This document shows, piece after piece, positions 11,250 to 22,432 of a stretch of 64,000 nucleotides of DNA; the first letter of the stretch is position 1; every line of letters begins with the position of its first letter. This DNA is from Amorphophallus konjac (Eukaryota; Streptophyta; Magnoliopsida; Alismatales; Araceae). Location: NCBI GenBank assembly GCA_022559845.1, contig CM040124.1:66611491-66675490 (forward strand). The letters run 5' to 3'. The notes beneath the pieces are model-generated. The model worked only from the letters and a program-made list of their open reading frames with translations. It had not been told where the DNA came from and did no database searches. The translations under genes and the position numbers were made by a program.

Positions 11250-11770
11250 AAATGCCTCATGCTGTGCCGCTGGCGGGCTGAACAAGCGTGCCGCAGGAGA
11301 GCCAAAAAGGCGTGCCGCTGGAGCCTCCTGAGGGCGTGCCGCTGAAGGCCTTGGGGGCGTGCCGCTGAAGCCCATTGGGGCGTGCCGCTGAAGGCCCTGG
11401 GGGAGTGCCGCTGAAGGCCCTGGGGGCGTGCCGCTGAAGCCCTTGGGGCGTGCCGCTGAAGCCCATTGGGGCGTGCCGCTGAAGGCCCTGGGGGCGTGCC
11501 GCTGAAGCCCATTGGGGCGTGCCGCTGATGGCCCATTGGGGTGTGCCGCTGAAGCCCATTGGGGCGTGCCGCTGAAGGCCCTGGGGGCGTGCCGCTGAAG
11601 GCCCTGGGGGCGTGCTGCTGAAGCCCTTGGGGCGTGCCGCTGAAGCCCATTGGGGCGTGCCGCTGAAGGCCCTGGGGGCGTGCCGCTGAAGCCCATTGGG
11701 GCATGCCGCTGAAGGCCATTGGGGGCGTGCCGCTGATGGCCTTGGGGCGTGCCATTGAAGGCCAAAATTG
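11250..11770. repeat. 23-bp GTGCCGCTGAAGGCC array 1 in LTR 2
   Basis: About 20 near-identical units alternate CGTGCCGCTGAAGGCCCTGG and CGTGCCGCTGAAGCCCATTG. Because the ~23-bp period is not a multiple of three and the unit has no minus-strand stop, all three minus frames stay open for 170-240 codons. The resulting ORFs are artefacts of the repeat. Confidence 0.9.
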
Positions 11771-11996
11771 GGCATGTTTCTGACCCCGTTCTGAGCCCGT
11801 TATGGACACGAGTTGTGGTCTGTTTGGCTCTTCTCGAGGCTCACGGATTGTGGGCCTTTTTGTGCTTGGTTTCTCTTCACTGTCGTGACTCCTGGAGGTG
11901 ACTTCACGACAATCTCTCCCAGGGCTTATTTACTCGGGCCGTTGTTGATACTGGGTTGAGTAGGATATCATGGGTGTGTAATTTTTGGTGTCCACA

Positions 11997-12015
11997 AATG
12001 CCCCCCATCCACGGA
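11997..12015 (-). other. Polypurine tract of element 2
   Basis: The minus strand reads CGTGGATGGGGGGCATT and then TGTGGACACC, the LTR start. It matches the tracts of elements 1 and 3. Confidence 0.65.
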
Positions 12016-12059
12016 TAGCGCGGGCGAAGGATGAGCCGGGCGGTGATCGTGGGTGTACT

Positions 12060-13400
12060 TGCCTCTTTTCTCTTCGTCGGTGCCAACGGGGTGTCGAGAG
12101 CCGACCTGGTTTGTTGTTTGTTGGTCCCTTCGTTAGTGCCGACGGGGTGTCGGGAACTGAAGCAGCATATTGGTCCCTTCATCAGTGCCAGCGGGGCATC
12201 GGGAACTGAAGCAGCATATTGGTCTCTTCATCAGCACCGACATGGTGTCGGGGGCTGACCTGGCTTGTTGATCTCTTTGTCTCTTCGTCAGTGCCGACAG
12301 GGTGTCGGGAACTGACCTGGCTTGTTGATCTCTTGGTCTCTTCGTCAGCACCGACAGGGCGTCGGGAACTGACCTGGTTTGTTGTTCTCTTGGTCTCTTC
12401 GTCAGTGCCGACAGGATGCCGGGAGCTGACCTGGTTTGTTGTCTCTTGGTCTCTTCGTCAGTGCCGACAGGATGCCGGGAGCTGACCTGGTTTGTTATCT
12501 CTTGGTCTCTTCGTCAGCGCCGACAGGATGCCGGGAGCTGACCTGGTTTGTTGTCTCTTAGTCTCTTCATCAGTGCCGACAGGGTGTCGGGAGCTGACCT
12601 GGTTTGTTGATCTCTTGGTCTCTTCGTCAGTGCCGACAAGGTGTCGGGAGCTGACCTGGTTTGTTGGTCTCTTTGTCAGTGCCGACGGGGAGTCGGGAGC
12701 TGACCTGGTTTGTTGTCTCTTAGTCTCTTCGTCAGTGCCGATAGGGTGTCGGGAGCTGACCTGGCTTGTTGTCTCTTAGTCTCTTCATCAGTGCCGATAG
12801 GGTGTCGGGAACTGACCTGGTTTGTTGGTCTCTTTGTCTCTTCGTCAGTGCTGACGGGGAGTCGGGAGCTGACCTGGTTTGTTGTCTCTTAGTCTCTTCG
12901 TCAGTGCCGACAGGGTGTCGGGAGCTGACCTGGCTTGTTGTCTCTTAGTCTCTTCATCAGTGCCGACAGGGTGTCGGGAACTGACCTGGTTTGTTGTCTC
13001 TTAGTCTCTTCATCAGTACCAACAGGGTGTCGGGAACTGACCTGGTTTGTTGTCTCTTAGTCTCTTCATCAGTACCGACAGGGTGTCGGGAGCTGACCTG
13101 GTTTGTTGATCTCTTAGTCTCTTCATCAGTGCCGACAGGGTGTCGGGAACTGACCTGGTTTGTTGGTCTGTTTGTCTCTTCGGCAGTGCCGACGGGGAGT
13201 CCGGAGCTGACCTGGCTTGTTGTCTCTTAGTCTCTTCGTCAGTGCCGACAGGGTGCCGGGAGCTGACCTGGTTTGTTCTCTTTGTCTCTTTGTCAGCGCC
13301 GACAGGGTGCCGGGAGCTGACCTGGTTGGTTGATCTTTGGGTCTCTTCGTCAGTGCCGGCAGAGTGTCGGGAACTGACCTGGTTTTTTGGTCTCTTTGTC
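12060..13400. repeat. ~56-bp tandem array A (element 2)
   Basis: More than 20 head-to-tail copies of a 53-60 bp unit contain CAGTGCCGACAGGGTGTCGG, AGCTGACCTGGTTTGTTG and TCTCTTAGTCTCTTCGT. Copies differ by a few bases, and some have an extra T-rich segment. ORFs through it repeat a peptide such as SSVPTGCRELTWFV and are products of the repeat. Confidence 0.92.
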
Positions 13401-13435
13401 TCTTTTCTTTCTCTCTCCTTTTTTTTTGAACCACA

Positions 13436-13655
13436 TTACCGATACAAGCGCCCTTTCGGGTTTTCGCCGGTACTGGCCCCCTCTTGCTTTTGCCCACGGG
13501 CCCTCTCAGGTTTTCATGTGGCGGGGTACCCGATTTTGCCTGTAGCGCCCTTTCGGGTTTTCGCCACAGCTGGGTTGTTGCCATTTTTACCCTTGTCCCC
13601 GTGTAGGGGCAAGTCCGGCGGGGTATCTCTATTTTTAACCCCGTTTTCTTTTCTT
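13436..13655. repeat. CCCTTTCGGGTTTTC module, copy 1
   Basis: A ~215-bp block with three GCCCTTTCGGGTTTTC-like boxes spaced 50-60 bp apart ends in GGCGGGGTATCTCTATTTTTAACCCC. The same block recurs at 43,725-43,945 and 44,553-44,780, each time preceded by one tandem array and, for this and the last copy, followed by another. Confidence 0.9.
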
Positions 13656-13674
13656 CCTTTTTTTTAAACTATCG

Positions 13675-14035
13675 AGTGATACGCGAGTGTCGGCTAGGGC
13701 ATGAAGCATTGCGCCAGAAGGTAAGGCTTATTCGTTGGCAAGAAGAAAATGCCAGCGCAACGGGAGAATTCGTGCCGATTCGGACGTAAGGTCCGTAATG
13801 GCAATATTGTGCAGAGTGGGTGGCTAGGGCACGGGGCCTTGCACCGGAAAGGGACTTATTCGTTGGCAAGGGACTAATGCCAATGCAAGAATAGAGATTC
13901 TACCGATCCGGGCGTAAGGCCCGTGATGGCTATTTTGTACGATGGGAGGTGGTTGAGGCACGAGGCAACGTGCCAGGGAAGGACTTGTTTGTTGGCAGGG
14001 TGGTGATGCCACAGTAGGGGTAGAATTACAGGGGT
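13675..14035. repeat. ~128-bp tandem array B (element 2)
   Basis: Three diverged copies of a ~128-bp unit share GGCTAGGGCA..GCCTTGCGCC, CTTATTCGTTGGCAAG and a phrase like GATCCGGGCGTAAGGCCCGTG. It follows the shared module just as a different array follows it at 44,812. Confidence 0.75.
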
Positions 14036-15663
14036 AAAGTCATCTTCACTTGTACGAACGCCCGTCCGCACAGGATTGTGGGGATGGAACGTTCTCCGGA
14101 GACACCTATTGTTGCACGTTGTTGACTCGCATACCCACGTGTATGAGTAGATGCGTATATAAATACTTGCACACATATATACGTATATATACGTATTTAT
14201 GTAATATTATATATGTATATATATTTCATTCCTCTTTCTTTTTATTTTCTCTTCTTGTTCCTTTTCTTCTTCATCCCCTCCTTTCTTTTTTTCTTTTATT
14301 TTCTTCTCCCCCTTTTTTTTTCTTTCTTCTTTCCCTTTTTTTATCTTCTCTTCTTTTTTTTTCTTTCTCCCCTTTTTATTTTCCCCTTCGCCTCCCTTTT
14401 CTTCTTTTTGTTTTCTCCTCTTTTATCTGTCTTCCCTCCTTTCCCTTTTCTCTTTTCGTCCCTCTCGTTTCCCTTTCATTTCCCCCCTTCTTTTTTTTTC
14501 TTTTTTTTGTTTTCTTTTTCTTTGAACCTATAAAAGGGACAGGGGGGGTGGCACGAACGGGCCACCCCCGTTTTGAATTCCTCCCCTCCCTCTCTTTTCT
14601 TTCTCTCCGGTGACCGAACGGATGGAGGCCCCCCCCTTTCGTTCTTCCTCTTCTTCTCCGGGAACGACCGCCGCCGCCGTCGTTGTGGTGAGGAGACGGC
14701 CGCGAAGGCCCCCCCCTCTCTTCTTTTCTCCTTCCTCTTCCCCCTCCTCTTCTTTCTTATCCTTTCTTTTTTTTCTTTCTTTTTTTTTGTTCTCCTCCCC
14801 TTTCTTCTGCCGTAAGGGCAACGGGGCCTTAGCCCCTTCTTCATCCTCCTTTTCTTCCCGTACTTCTTCTCCCTTTTTTTTCTCTCTTCTCTTCCTCATC
14901 TCTCCCCTTTCCCTCCTTCTCGGCGTGCCCGGGGCGTGTCGGGGAGGTTCTCGTCAGGGCGTGCCGGGCAGGGTCCCGGGCGTGTACCGGTGAAAGCCCG
15001 CACGGGCGTGCCGGGTAGCAGTCAGAGGGGTACCGGGGAAGCTCTCCCGGGGCGTGCCGGTGAAGCCCCGTGTGGGTGTGCTGGGGAAGAGGCTTCCGGG
15101 TGTGCCGGGGAACGACCCTGACAGGTGTGCCGGGGAAGCGCCGTTGGGACCGTGCCGGTGAAGCCATCAGGGGCTCGTGCCGGGGAAGGCAGCCTCCGGG
15201 CGTGCCGGGGAAGAGGCTTAGGCCGTGTCGGTGAAGCAGGCGCCAAGCGTGCCGGGGAAGCACCAAGGGGACTGTGCCGACGAAGGGCTGCTCCGGGGGC
15301 GTGCCGGGGAAGCACCCAGGGGGTGTACCGGTGAGGGCCTTAGGCAGTGGCCCGTTAGAAGAAGAGAGAGTGTACCGGCCAAGGGGCCTTAGGCAACATG
15401 TGGGGGGGGAGGACTTCTTTGATCGGCGGACTTCTGGTGTTGCCTCTCGGGGCCCACCATGACTTTGTTGGGGCCGTCACTCCTTGTGGACGCGCACCCA
15501 TGTTTTCCCTTACGCCTCTGGCCTAGGGGGAACTCTGCCGAAATTTCGTCAGAAATTGGCAATATCTTATTCATTTGACCTATAGTGAAGCCTCTTTACA
15601 ATCTTTCATTTCGTTTTGCGTGCGGCTTATTCTGATCTTTGATTTGTGTATCTTTGCAGACAA
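14036..15663 (+). promoter_or_regulatory. Promoter and leader of antisense PMD gene, element 2
   Basis: Nearly pure pyrimidine DNA (about 14,228-14,520) leads into a TATA box (TATAAAAG, 14,529-14,536). A second pyrimidine-rich leader (to about 14,920), a GTGCCGGGGAAG array, the conserved leader block (CTCTGCCGAAATTTCGTCAG, about 15,532-15,551) and an acceptor (TTTGCAG, ending 15,659) four bases before the ATG follow. This unit is longer than the PMD promoters of elements 1 and 3. Unlike in those copies, the motif array lies downstream of the TATA box that I can see. Confidence 0.5.
14925..15400. repeat. GTGCCGGGGAAGC array, PMD side of element 2
   Basis: About 15 copies of a ~30-bp unit with core CGTGCCGGGGAAGC, alternating with GTGCCGGTGAAGCC. 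The core resembles the GTGCCGCTGAAGGC core of the LTR arrays of the same element. Confidence 0.85.
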
Positions 15664-17246
15664 ATGGCTGCCCCAAGTGGTTCTTCTGCCCCTGCCGCTG
15701 CTGTCGGTGCCGACCTCATTCCACGGAGTCCCATGCCAGCGGTCACGTGGCTCAATGTGGAGGACCTGGACCGTGAACATGCGGAAATAGCTGCCTTGGC
15801 GGAGTCATCGGGGTCCGACAGTGAGAGCATGGACTTCAGCCAGCTTGTCAGAGTTGAGAGCGGCTTCACATTTGATCGGGCCACCGGGGAGTACAGGAAG
15901 GACTTCCCGAAGGATAGGCACCTCATTCGATTCCTGAAGCATCTGCGCTCCCGAGATGGGCGAGACTTCCGCACGATAAAGGCCGTCGAGCGGGCCATTC
16001 TGCATGCCCGGTACAGTCTATTGTACAGTGTCCCCAGGAGCATTCCGATGTATCTGGTGGGAGAAGCCCGGGAGTGGAAGCCCGTCTTGGGGATTGAAGG
16101 AGTGCTTCCAGCCGAAGACAGACTGGTGCGAGCGCCTCAGTTCGTTCCGGCCAAATGGGATATGTTTGCCGGCAAGGTGCACAGTGAGTCGCCCCGCTTC
16201 GAATTATTCTTGGCTCCCCTTAAATGGGGATATAGGGAGGAGCCGTTTATATTAGACTGCTTGGCCATAAGGTTCAAGTATGAATTATCACTGGGCTGGT
16301 TCGGGGAGCTGAAGCTTCAAGACGCCCACAGTTTTCGGGAAGGGGCAGTGGAGTTCACTGAATATGTACTATTCAACTATGCTCCGTTGCTGGTCCGGGT
16401 CGGCATTTAGCATAGTGTATACGCCTCTCGGTATGGCTATCCCATCTCCAAGGGCCTCTATTGTGGCATGATAGAAGTGTTCAGCGCGGAGACCAACACT
16501 TTCTACACGGCGGAGGGCGAGACTTCCCTGGACCTGTGGAGTCTCAGCCAGTTGAGCGGCTTGCCCATTGACGGGGAGCCTTATGAAGAAGTGTGCCTCC
16601 CCGACTTGATTAAGAACGAAACCAACGGGGATGGCTATTATTCTCTCGAGTATTCGTACCGGTATCTCATGAAGGCGTACCGAGAATTATATCAGCTGTC
16701 ACATGGTGGGAGGCAGCCCGCCCGTGGGGATAGAAAGAGGGTGCGCATGGCCCTGTGGTTGGAGTACTTCTATGACGGGCTGAAGCAATATGAAGAGTTT
16801 CCCCGTGTCGGCACCGCTGTTGCTCGCAAGAAGCGTGCGAAGCCCAAGCTTGGTGTGAAGATCCCCTCCAAGGGGCGTCGGAGCGGGCCTAATCCGATGG
16901 GTGTCGACCCGCCAACTCACTGCGCCGCCTATCTCACGTACTGGCTATGTTCGTTTGCCATGCCGTACGGGGATGAGACGGTTATTCGGCCAGACGCCAT
17001 CTACCCAGCATGTCAGATGGCGTGGGGCGTCAAGCTTTCCTTGTGCCCGGCGACCCTCTGCTTGATTTACAAGGCCCTGGGAGACATCAGCACCCATCAG
17101 TTTCCGAGGCAGGCCCGGTATGTGTGCCCACTACATTTCTTCAACTTGTGGGTTTGCTCGTTATTCCCCGAGTTCACCCCGCGAGCTCTCCAGGATTGGG
17201 GACTAATGTCGAGGATGCTGGAGTTTTCCAGTGCAGAGCCAGCTTT

Positions 17247-19246
17247 TGTTAAGTAAGAGGACGGTGAGCTAGAAGGGGAGGGGATGAATAGATCACCGTT
17301 TAAAAAATATTTGTCCTAGCCGAGGTAATCTTAGAAGATGAGATGGGCTAGGAAGAATGACTATATGTAAAATAATCCGAAACCTCAACCAAGATAAAGC
17401 AGGTCACGAGCGCAGAACATATATCACTCAGAATTTCATCAGCACATATGCACAAGCACTAAGCGAGCAGTCAGACCAAGGTTTCGATCATCAACAATCA
17501 CACTTACTTCATGAAACCAGACAAAAGCATAAAGAGAAAAGATGCGCACAATCACACCACGAAGAACAAGAGGTTTAGATGGTTCAGTCTGCAACCTGCA
17601 GACTTACGTCCATCCCTCACTCAAGGCCGAGTGAGGCTTCCCTTTCTCAAGAAAGAACCGCAGACTCAGTCTGCCAACAACACGCTGATCCACAGCTTGG
17701 GGATCGAAATCCCTACAGACGCTGAACACACAGCTTGCACCCAGGTCTCACACCCCAAGACCTGACCCGGAGATAACTCTCCCTTCCTCTTAGATAAGAG
17801 GGAACCCAGCAGTGACCCACACTCACTGCAAATCAGAGACGCTGTCTCTCTTCCTCCACAGCCGGAGGGAACAACCCAGATAGCCTCCTTACTATCTGAA
17901 CACAAGAACCCCGGAGACCACCTCCCTTCCTCTGATCTGATTCAGAGGGAACCACAATGCAACCTAGAGGATTCACCTCTCTTCCTCTACACCTAGAGGG
18001 AACGATAAAACAGAGTTTCGGAATTTAAGAACAAACAACTGAAAACATTAAGAAATATCGAAGACAATCGAACGGAGAAACAATGTAGCTTCTTAAAGAA
18101 GCATAGATAAAACATAGCAGAAAACCATCCTCTCCTTCATCACTCTCTCTCTTCCAGGTATGCTCAACGAATGGATCAGGATGGCTTCTCCTCTCCTTCC
18201 TCTCGCTCTGGCCTCACCCTTTTCCTTGTGGCTTCGGCAGCTTTTTAGGAGCAGAAACCTTCATATATATATCCAACCTCACGAGAGAGAGAGTGAGGGT
18301 TTGGGAGACACGCGCGGAGTAATGCTTCCAGATGAACCGAGCCACGTATTAGACGATTATTCCCTCAGATCACGTGCTCACATGATTGGAATAAAGTTCC
18401 AATTTGTCTTTAAGTCCCTGTAAGGTTTCAGAGAACATTCAGTCAATCTCAGAAATATTCAAGTCATACATTGTTCACACAGATTCCACGGGACTTATCA
18501 AAGGACTGAAGAACGCGTCAACGCACTAAAGCCAAGGCGTTAACGCAATGGATATAATGGAGAACAGGTCCCTTGATAAAACACACTAATGCGTCAACGC
18601 ATCAGTTGACAGCGTCGACACTTCTGCTTGGTGGTTGATCAAAAGAACCTTTGGTCATAAACTCAAGGCGTCGACGCTTCCATTGTGTAGCGTCGCCTCA
18701 GCTCCTTGGGCGAGATGCACAATCTCTTGGTAACAAGCCAATGCGTCAACGCTTCAGGTGACAACGTCGACTCAGCTTCATAGGCGAGACGCTCAAGCCC
18801 TTGGCACCAAGCCAATGCGTCAACGCTTCAGGTGACAGCGTCGACTCAGCTTCATAGGCGAGACGCTCAAGCCCTTGGCACCAAGCCAATGCGTCAACGC
18901 ATCTAGTGACAGCGTCGACGCAGTGGATAAAACAGCAAGCGAAAGACGCACTATTGCGTCTACGTAGCCAGCCAATTGCGTCAACGCACTAAATGCACAG
19001 AACCCATATAAACAAGACAGATAAGTATGAGCTTATGGGTGAACATGATAGAGGACCATTAAATCAGAAAAGCATGATGAAAAAGCATTTGATCCATAGA
19101 TGTGCATGTAAGACAACAACATTAGATCCTAAGAATATTTAAACAATGCAGGATCTTTATCATTCATGAAGGAGCATGAAAATAATTATCATAAAAATAA
19201 TTTGATTCATAGTGTTAGTCATCATCAAAACTACAGAGATGCAACA
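17247..19246 (-). repeat. Copia 3' LTR
   Basis: About 2,000 bp, nearly identical to 25,978-27,973. It contains a cluster of GCGTCAACGC and GCGTCGAC motifs (18,510-18,990) and a 4-bp GA-repeat length difference near 18,285. ORFs of 60-90 codons occur identically in both LTRs and are not considered genes. Confidence 0.95.
18510..18990. repeat. GCGTCAACGC/GCGTCGACGC cluster in copia LTR
   Basis: About 15 occurrences of near-palindromic GCGTCAACGC, GCGTCGACGC and partial forms, inside a ~75-bp tandem unit (AAGCCAATGCGTCAACGCTT..). Its twin lies at 27,240-27,715 in the other LTR. Several differences between the two LTRs are CG to TG or CA changes in these motifs. Palindrome-rich LTRs are known for Sireviruses. 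Confidence 0.85.
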
Positions 19247-20721
19247 ATCTCCCCCTTTTTGATGATGGCAACACCATGAGTCAAATTCAGTGAAAGAAGA
19301 AACACCAACTTAAAATATTCTCAATAAGGGCAGCAATGGTGACCTCTCAAGGCCTGAACTCACAACATGCATCAACTTTTACCTAAAACCATTCCAAAAC
19401 CTTCCTTCCACTTAGCTATCTACTAGATCACCCATACTTTCAACCTCTTTACTCCCCCTTTCAACCTTCTCCCCTTTTCAGACTTACTCCCCCTTTCAAC
19501 CTTCTCCCCTTTTTAGACTTTTCAACCTTCTCCCCCTTTGACATCATCAAAACAAGGAGAAAGAGAGATGTTGACGCTGGACTGATGAGTAAAGATGGAG
19601 AGAATTCCAACAGTAGACACTCATTGTCAAATCTTAGATGCTTAAGTGGGGCTGTAAGGTCCAGTGAAGAATCTTGGAGTTCTGGTAAGAGAAAGAGATT
19701 CAGAATAAACTTGAAGTTTATCAACTTACTATGATTATGAGAGAAGAGCAAGTGGCAACAAGTATGACTGAGGTAGCTGTTAAGGCTTGTCAAAGAGACA
19801 ACAAGAGTTTGAACCACTAAGACAGCCTGTAGGCATTGAGGACAAACAGTCCAGGCAGAGAGAGCACAGTTATAGAGTGTATTTGGCCAGTTACACTTTT
19901 GACATTAAGTATGCACCTTGGTCAGAGGCCAGCATCCTCAGTTACTCAGTGTAAGAGCCTCATCACTTCTCAATTAGAGAACATAGATAGTGACCATTGG
20001 TTGTTACATGAGGAGACACCTTGATCAGAGGCCAGAATCCCCAGTTACTCACCATATTGTCATCATTGCTCTGCCAAGCACAATTTTGAATTGTATTTCT
20101 TTCTTTTGATTTTGTTTATGAGAACTGATACCTCATGACATAGGAAATTCTCATTTCATTGATGGGATTCCTAGTTTCTCAGTATGCAGTTTTAAGCACA
20201 GATCAGTTTAATTAGCTCAACAAGGGGTTGTTTGAAGACAAAAACCAGGGCAAATATTAGAGGTCTTATCAAGATGTCCAATGAGAAGCTCATAAACAGA
20301 AACCATTTCTTACAAGTCTAGCTTGTTCATGAGTCATGCAACAAAGTAAGAGGATATACTTGTGAAGGTTAATCTTAGCCTCTTAAGACTTACTAGAAGA
20401 GGATTCTAGCTGGACTTTAATTGCACAAACTTAAGAATGTAGGAAATGAATGAGGTTCTATTAAGAGGAATATTCAAGATCAATTCTAACATTTAATCCA
20501 GCAATAACAACCATCTTTCAAGCGTTTCTAATTAGTCAAGCTCCCCCTCTCTAGTAGCTCTATCTTCCATTCTACCCAGAAAACAGCAGTGAAGCAGAAT
20601 TGACCTTACTCAAAGCACACACCCGCTCCCCCTCACATAGGGACCCCCACCAGAAAAGGTATGACAAAACTACCACTAATTTATGGAAATACATGAACCA
20701 GAATTCATTGCCTCAAATCAG
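19247..20721 (-). other. Copia 3' noncoding region with polypurine tract and repeated PPT-like boxes
   Basis: The polypurine tract is AAAAAGGGGGAGAT on the minus strand (19,260-19,247), touching the 3' LTR. Further boxes of the type GGTTGAAAGGGGGAGT and CAAAGGGGGAGAAGG cluster at about 19,450-19,545. Such repeated PPT-like boxes next to the 3' LTR are a Sirevirus trait. The rest, to the stop of the RT-RNase H ORF at 20,722, shows no credible coding sequence. Confidence 0.8.
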
Positions 20722-22432
20722 TCAGAGTTTGTAAATACCAAGTTCTCTTCTCAAAGAAGTGAATTTTTCAGTATCTAGAGGTTTTGTAAAAATATCAGCA
20801 ATTTGATCTGCAGTCCCAACATGAATTAATTCAAATATTTTATTTACAATTTCATTACTGATAAAGTGGTGCCTGATTTCAATGTGTTTTGTTCGTGAGT
20901 GTAAAACAGGATTCTTTGCAATGTTTATGGCACTAGTGTTATCACAAAAAATGGGAGTGCAACCTGTCTCTACTTGGTAATCCTGAAGCTGATGCTTGAT
21001 CCAGATAACCTGAGTGCCACAGCTGCTTGCAGCCACGTATTCAGCCTCAGCAGTGGAAAGAGCCACTGAATGTTGTTTCTTTGAACTCCAAGAAACTAGG
21101 CATCCTCCTAAGAATTGGCAGTGGCCACTGGTGCTCTTCCTATCTAGTTTGCATCCAGCAAAGTCTGCATCAGTGTATGCAACTAAATCTAATGTGCGTG
21201 AAGCAGGATACCATAAGCCTAATGTATGTGTGTCAGACAGATATCTAAAGATTCTTTTTACAGCAGACAAATGAAGTTCAGTAGGCCTAGACTGATATCT
21301 TGCACATAAACCAACACTGAATTGTATGTCTGGCCTAGAGGCAGTTAAGTACAAGAGGGATCCGATCATACCTCTGTAGAGTTTTTCATCCACTTGTTTA
21401 CCTGACTCATCTGCATTAAGGGTCATGCTTGTGCTCATTGGGGTGGATATTTGCTTCAGGTTAGTCATTCCAAACCTTTTTAGGATATCCAGCGTGTACT
21501 TGGTTTGGTGGAAGAAGCAGCCATCTGACATTTGATTTATCTGCAAGCCAAGGAAATAAGTCAGTTCTCCAACTAAGCTCATCTCAAATTCAGCTGACAT
21601 AAGCTGTGAGAATTCTTTACACAGTTCAGGATTTGTTGATCCAAAAATGATGTCGTCTACATATACCTGAACTATGATGAGATCTTGTCTTGAATTCTTA
21701 GTGAATAAGGTTTGGTCAACTTTACCTCTGTTATATCCTTTATTCAGTAAGAAACTGGTCAGTCTTTCATACCAGGCCCGAGGAGCCTGCTTTAGTCCAT
21801 AAAGAGCTTTGTTTAACCTGAAAACTTGATCAGGTTTAGTCGAAAACTGAAAACCAGGAGGTTGTTCAACATAAACTTCTTCTTTTAGAATTCCATTCAA
21901 GAAAGCACTCTTAACATCCATTTGTTGAAGTTTTATGTTGTTTGAACAAGCAAATGCTAATAGAATTCTGATAGCCTCCATTCTAGCTACTGGAGCAAAG
22001 GATTCATCAAAGTCCACTCCATACTCCTGACTGTAGCCTTTAGCTACAAGTCTAGCTTTATTCCTAGAGATGACACCTTCTTCATTCAGTTTGTTCTTAA
22101 AAACCCATTTTGTTCCTATTACATTGAAATTTTCAGGTCTAGGTACAAGCTCCCAGACATTGTTTCTATCAAATTGCCCTAGTTCTTCACACATGGCAGT
22201 TACCCAATTCTCATCACTTAAGGCTTCTTCAATGGTCTTAGGCTCAATTTGAGAAACTAAAGCAATTAAGTCCTGATTCTGAACATTTCTGAAATGAGAT
22301 CTTGTCCTAGGGGGATCATTAAGACTACCAATAATATTGGTTACAGGGTGGTCTTTTAAAACTCTGACATTTGTTGAGGACTCACCTTGTTCAGCTGTAC
22401 TTACTGGGTTCAGATCAGTGGGTTCTTAGCCG
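20722..22432 (-). pseudogene. Copia reverse transcriptase-RNase H part of Pol
   Basis: The reading frame is open from about 22,430, with an internal ATG at 22,194. RT motifs include [30 protein letters not shown] and the catalytic YVDDIIFGS. RNase H includes [22 protein letters not shown] and [20 protein letters not shown]. The C-terminus at 20,722 is normal for the family. It lies in a different frame from the integrase ORF: an indel near 22,430 separates them, so the polyprotein cannot be made as one chain. It is otherwise free of stops. Confidence 0.93.

Larger units (their letters stand above)
8632..11996 (-). repeat. 3' LTR of Tat element 2 (~3.4 kb)
   Basis: Read on the minus strand the LTR begins TGTGGACACC after the G-run at 11,997-12,015. 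It then has an array (11,770-11,250), a TATA box (11,057-11,050), a leader, a second array (10,500-10,283), the conserved leader block (reverse complement of 10,091-10,117), a third array (9,800-9,480) and the shared terminal block (8,830-8,632). This order matches LTR 3. The right-hand part of the terminal block is only moderately conserved. Confidence 0.7.

Noticed and set aside
12219..13667. ORFs of 60-175 codons through the 56-bp array, on both strands
   Set aside because: They are translations of a tandem repeat (SSVPTGCRELTWFV-like peptide) with no start context, promoter or conserved domain.
14050..14613. 187-codon Phe/Leu/Ser-rich plus-strand ORF resembling a membrane protein
   Set aside because: It is the translation of a polypyrimidine tract; hydrophobicity comes from TTT/TTC/CTT codons only.
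17357..17765. Two ORFs (73 and 84 codons) repeated at 26,088-26,496
   Set aside because: They lie in the two copia LTRs and are duplicated for that reason; no domain is recognisable.
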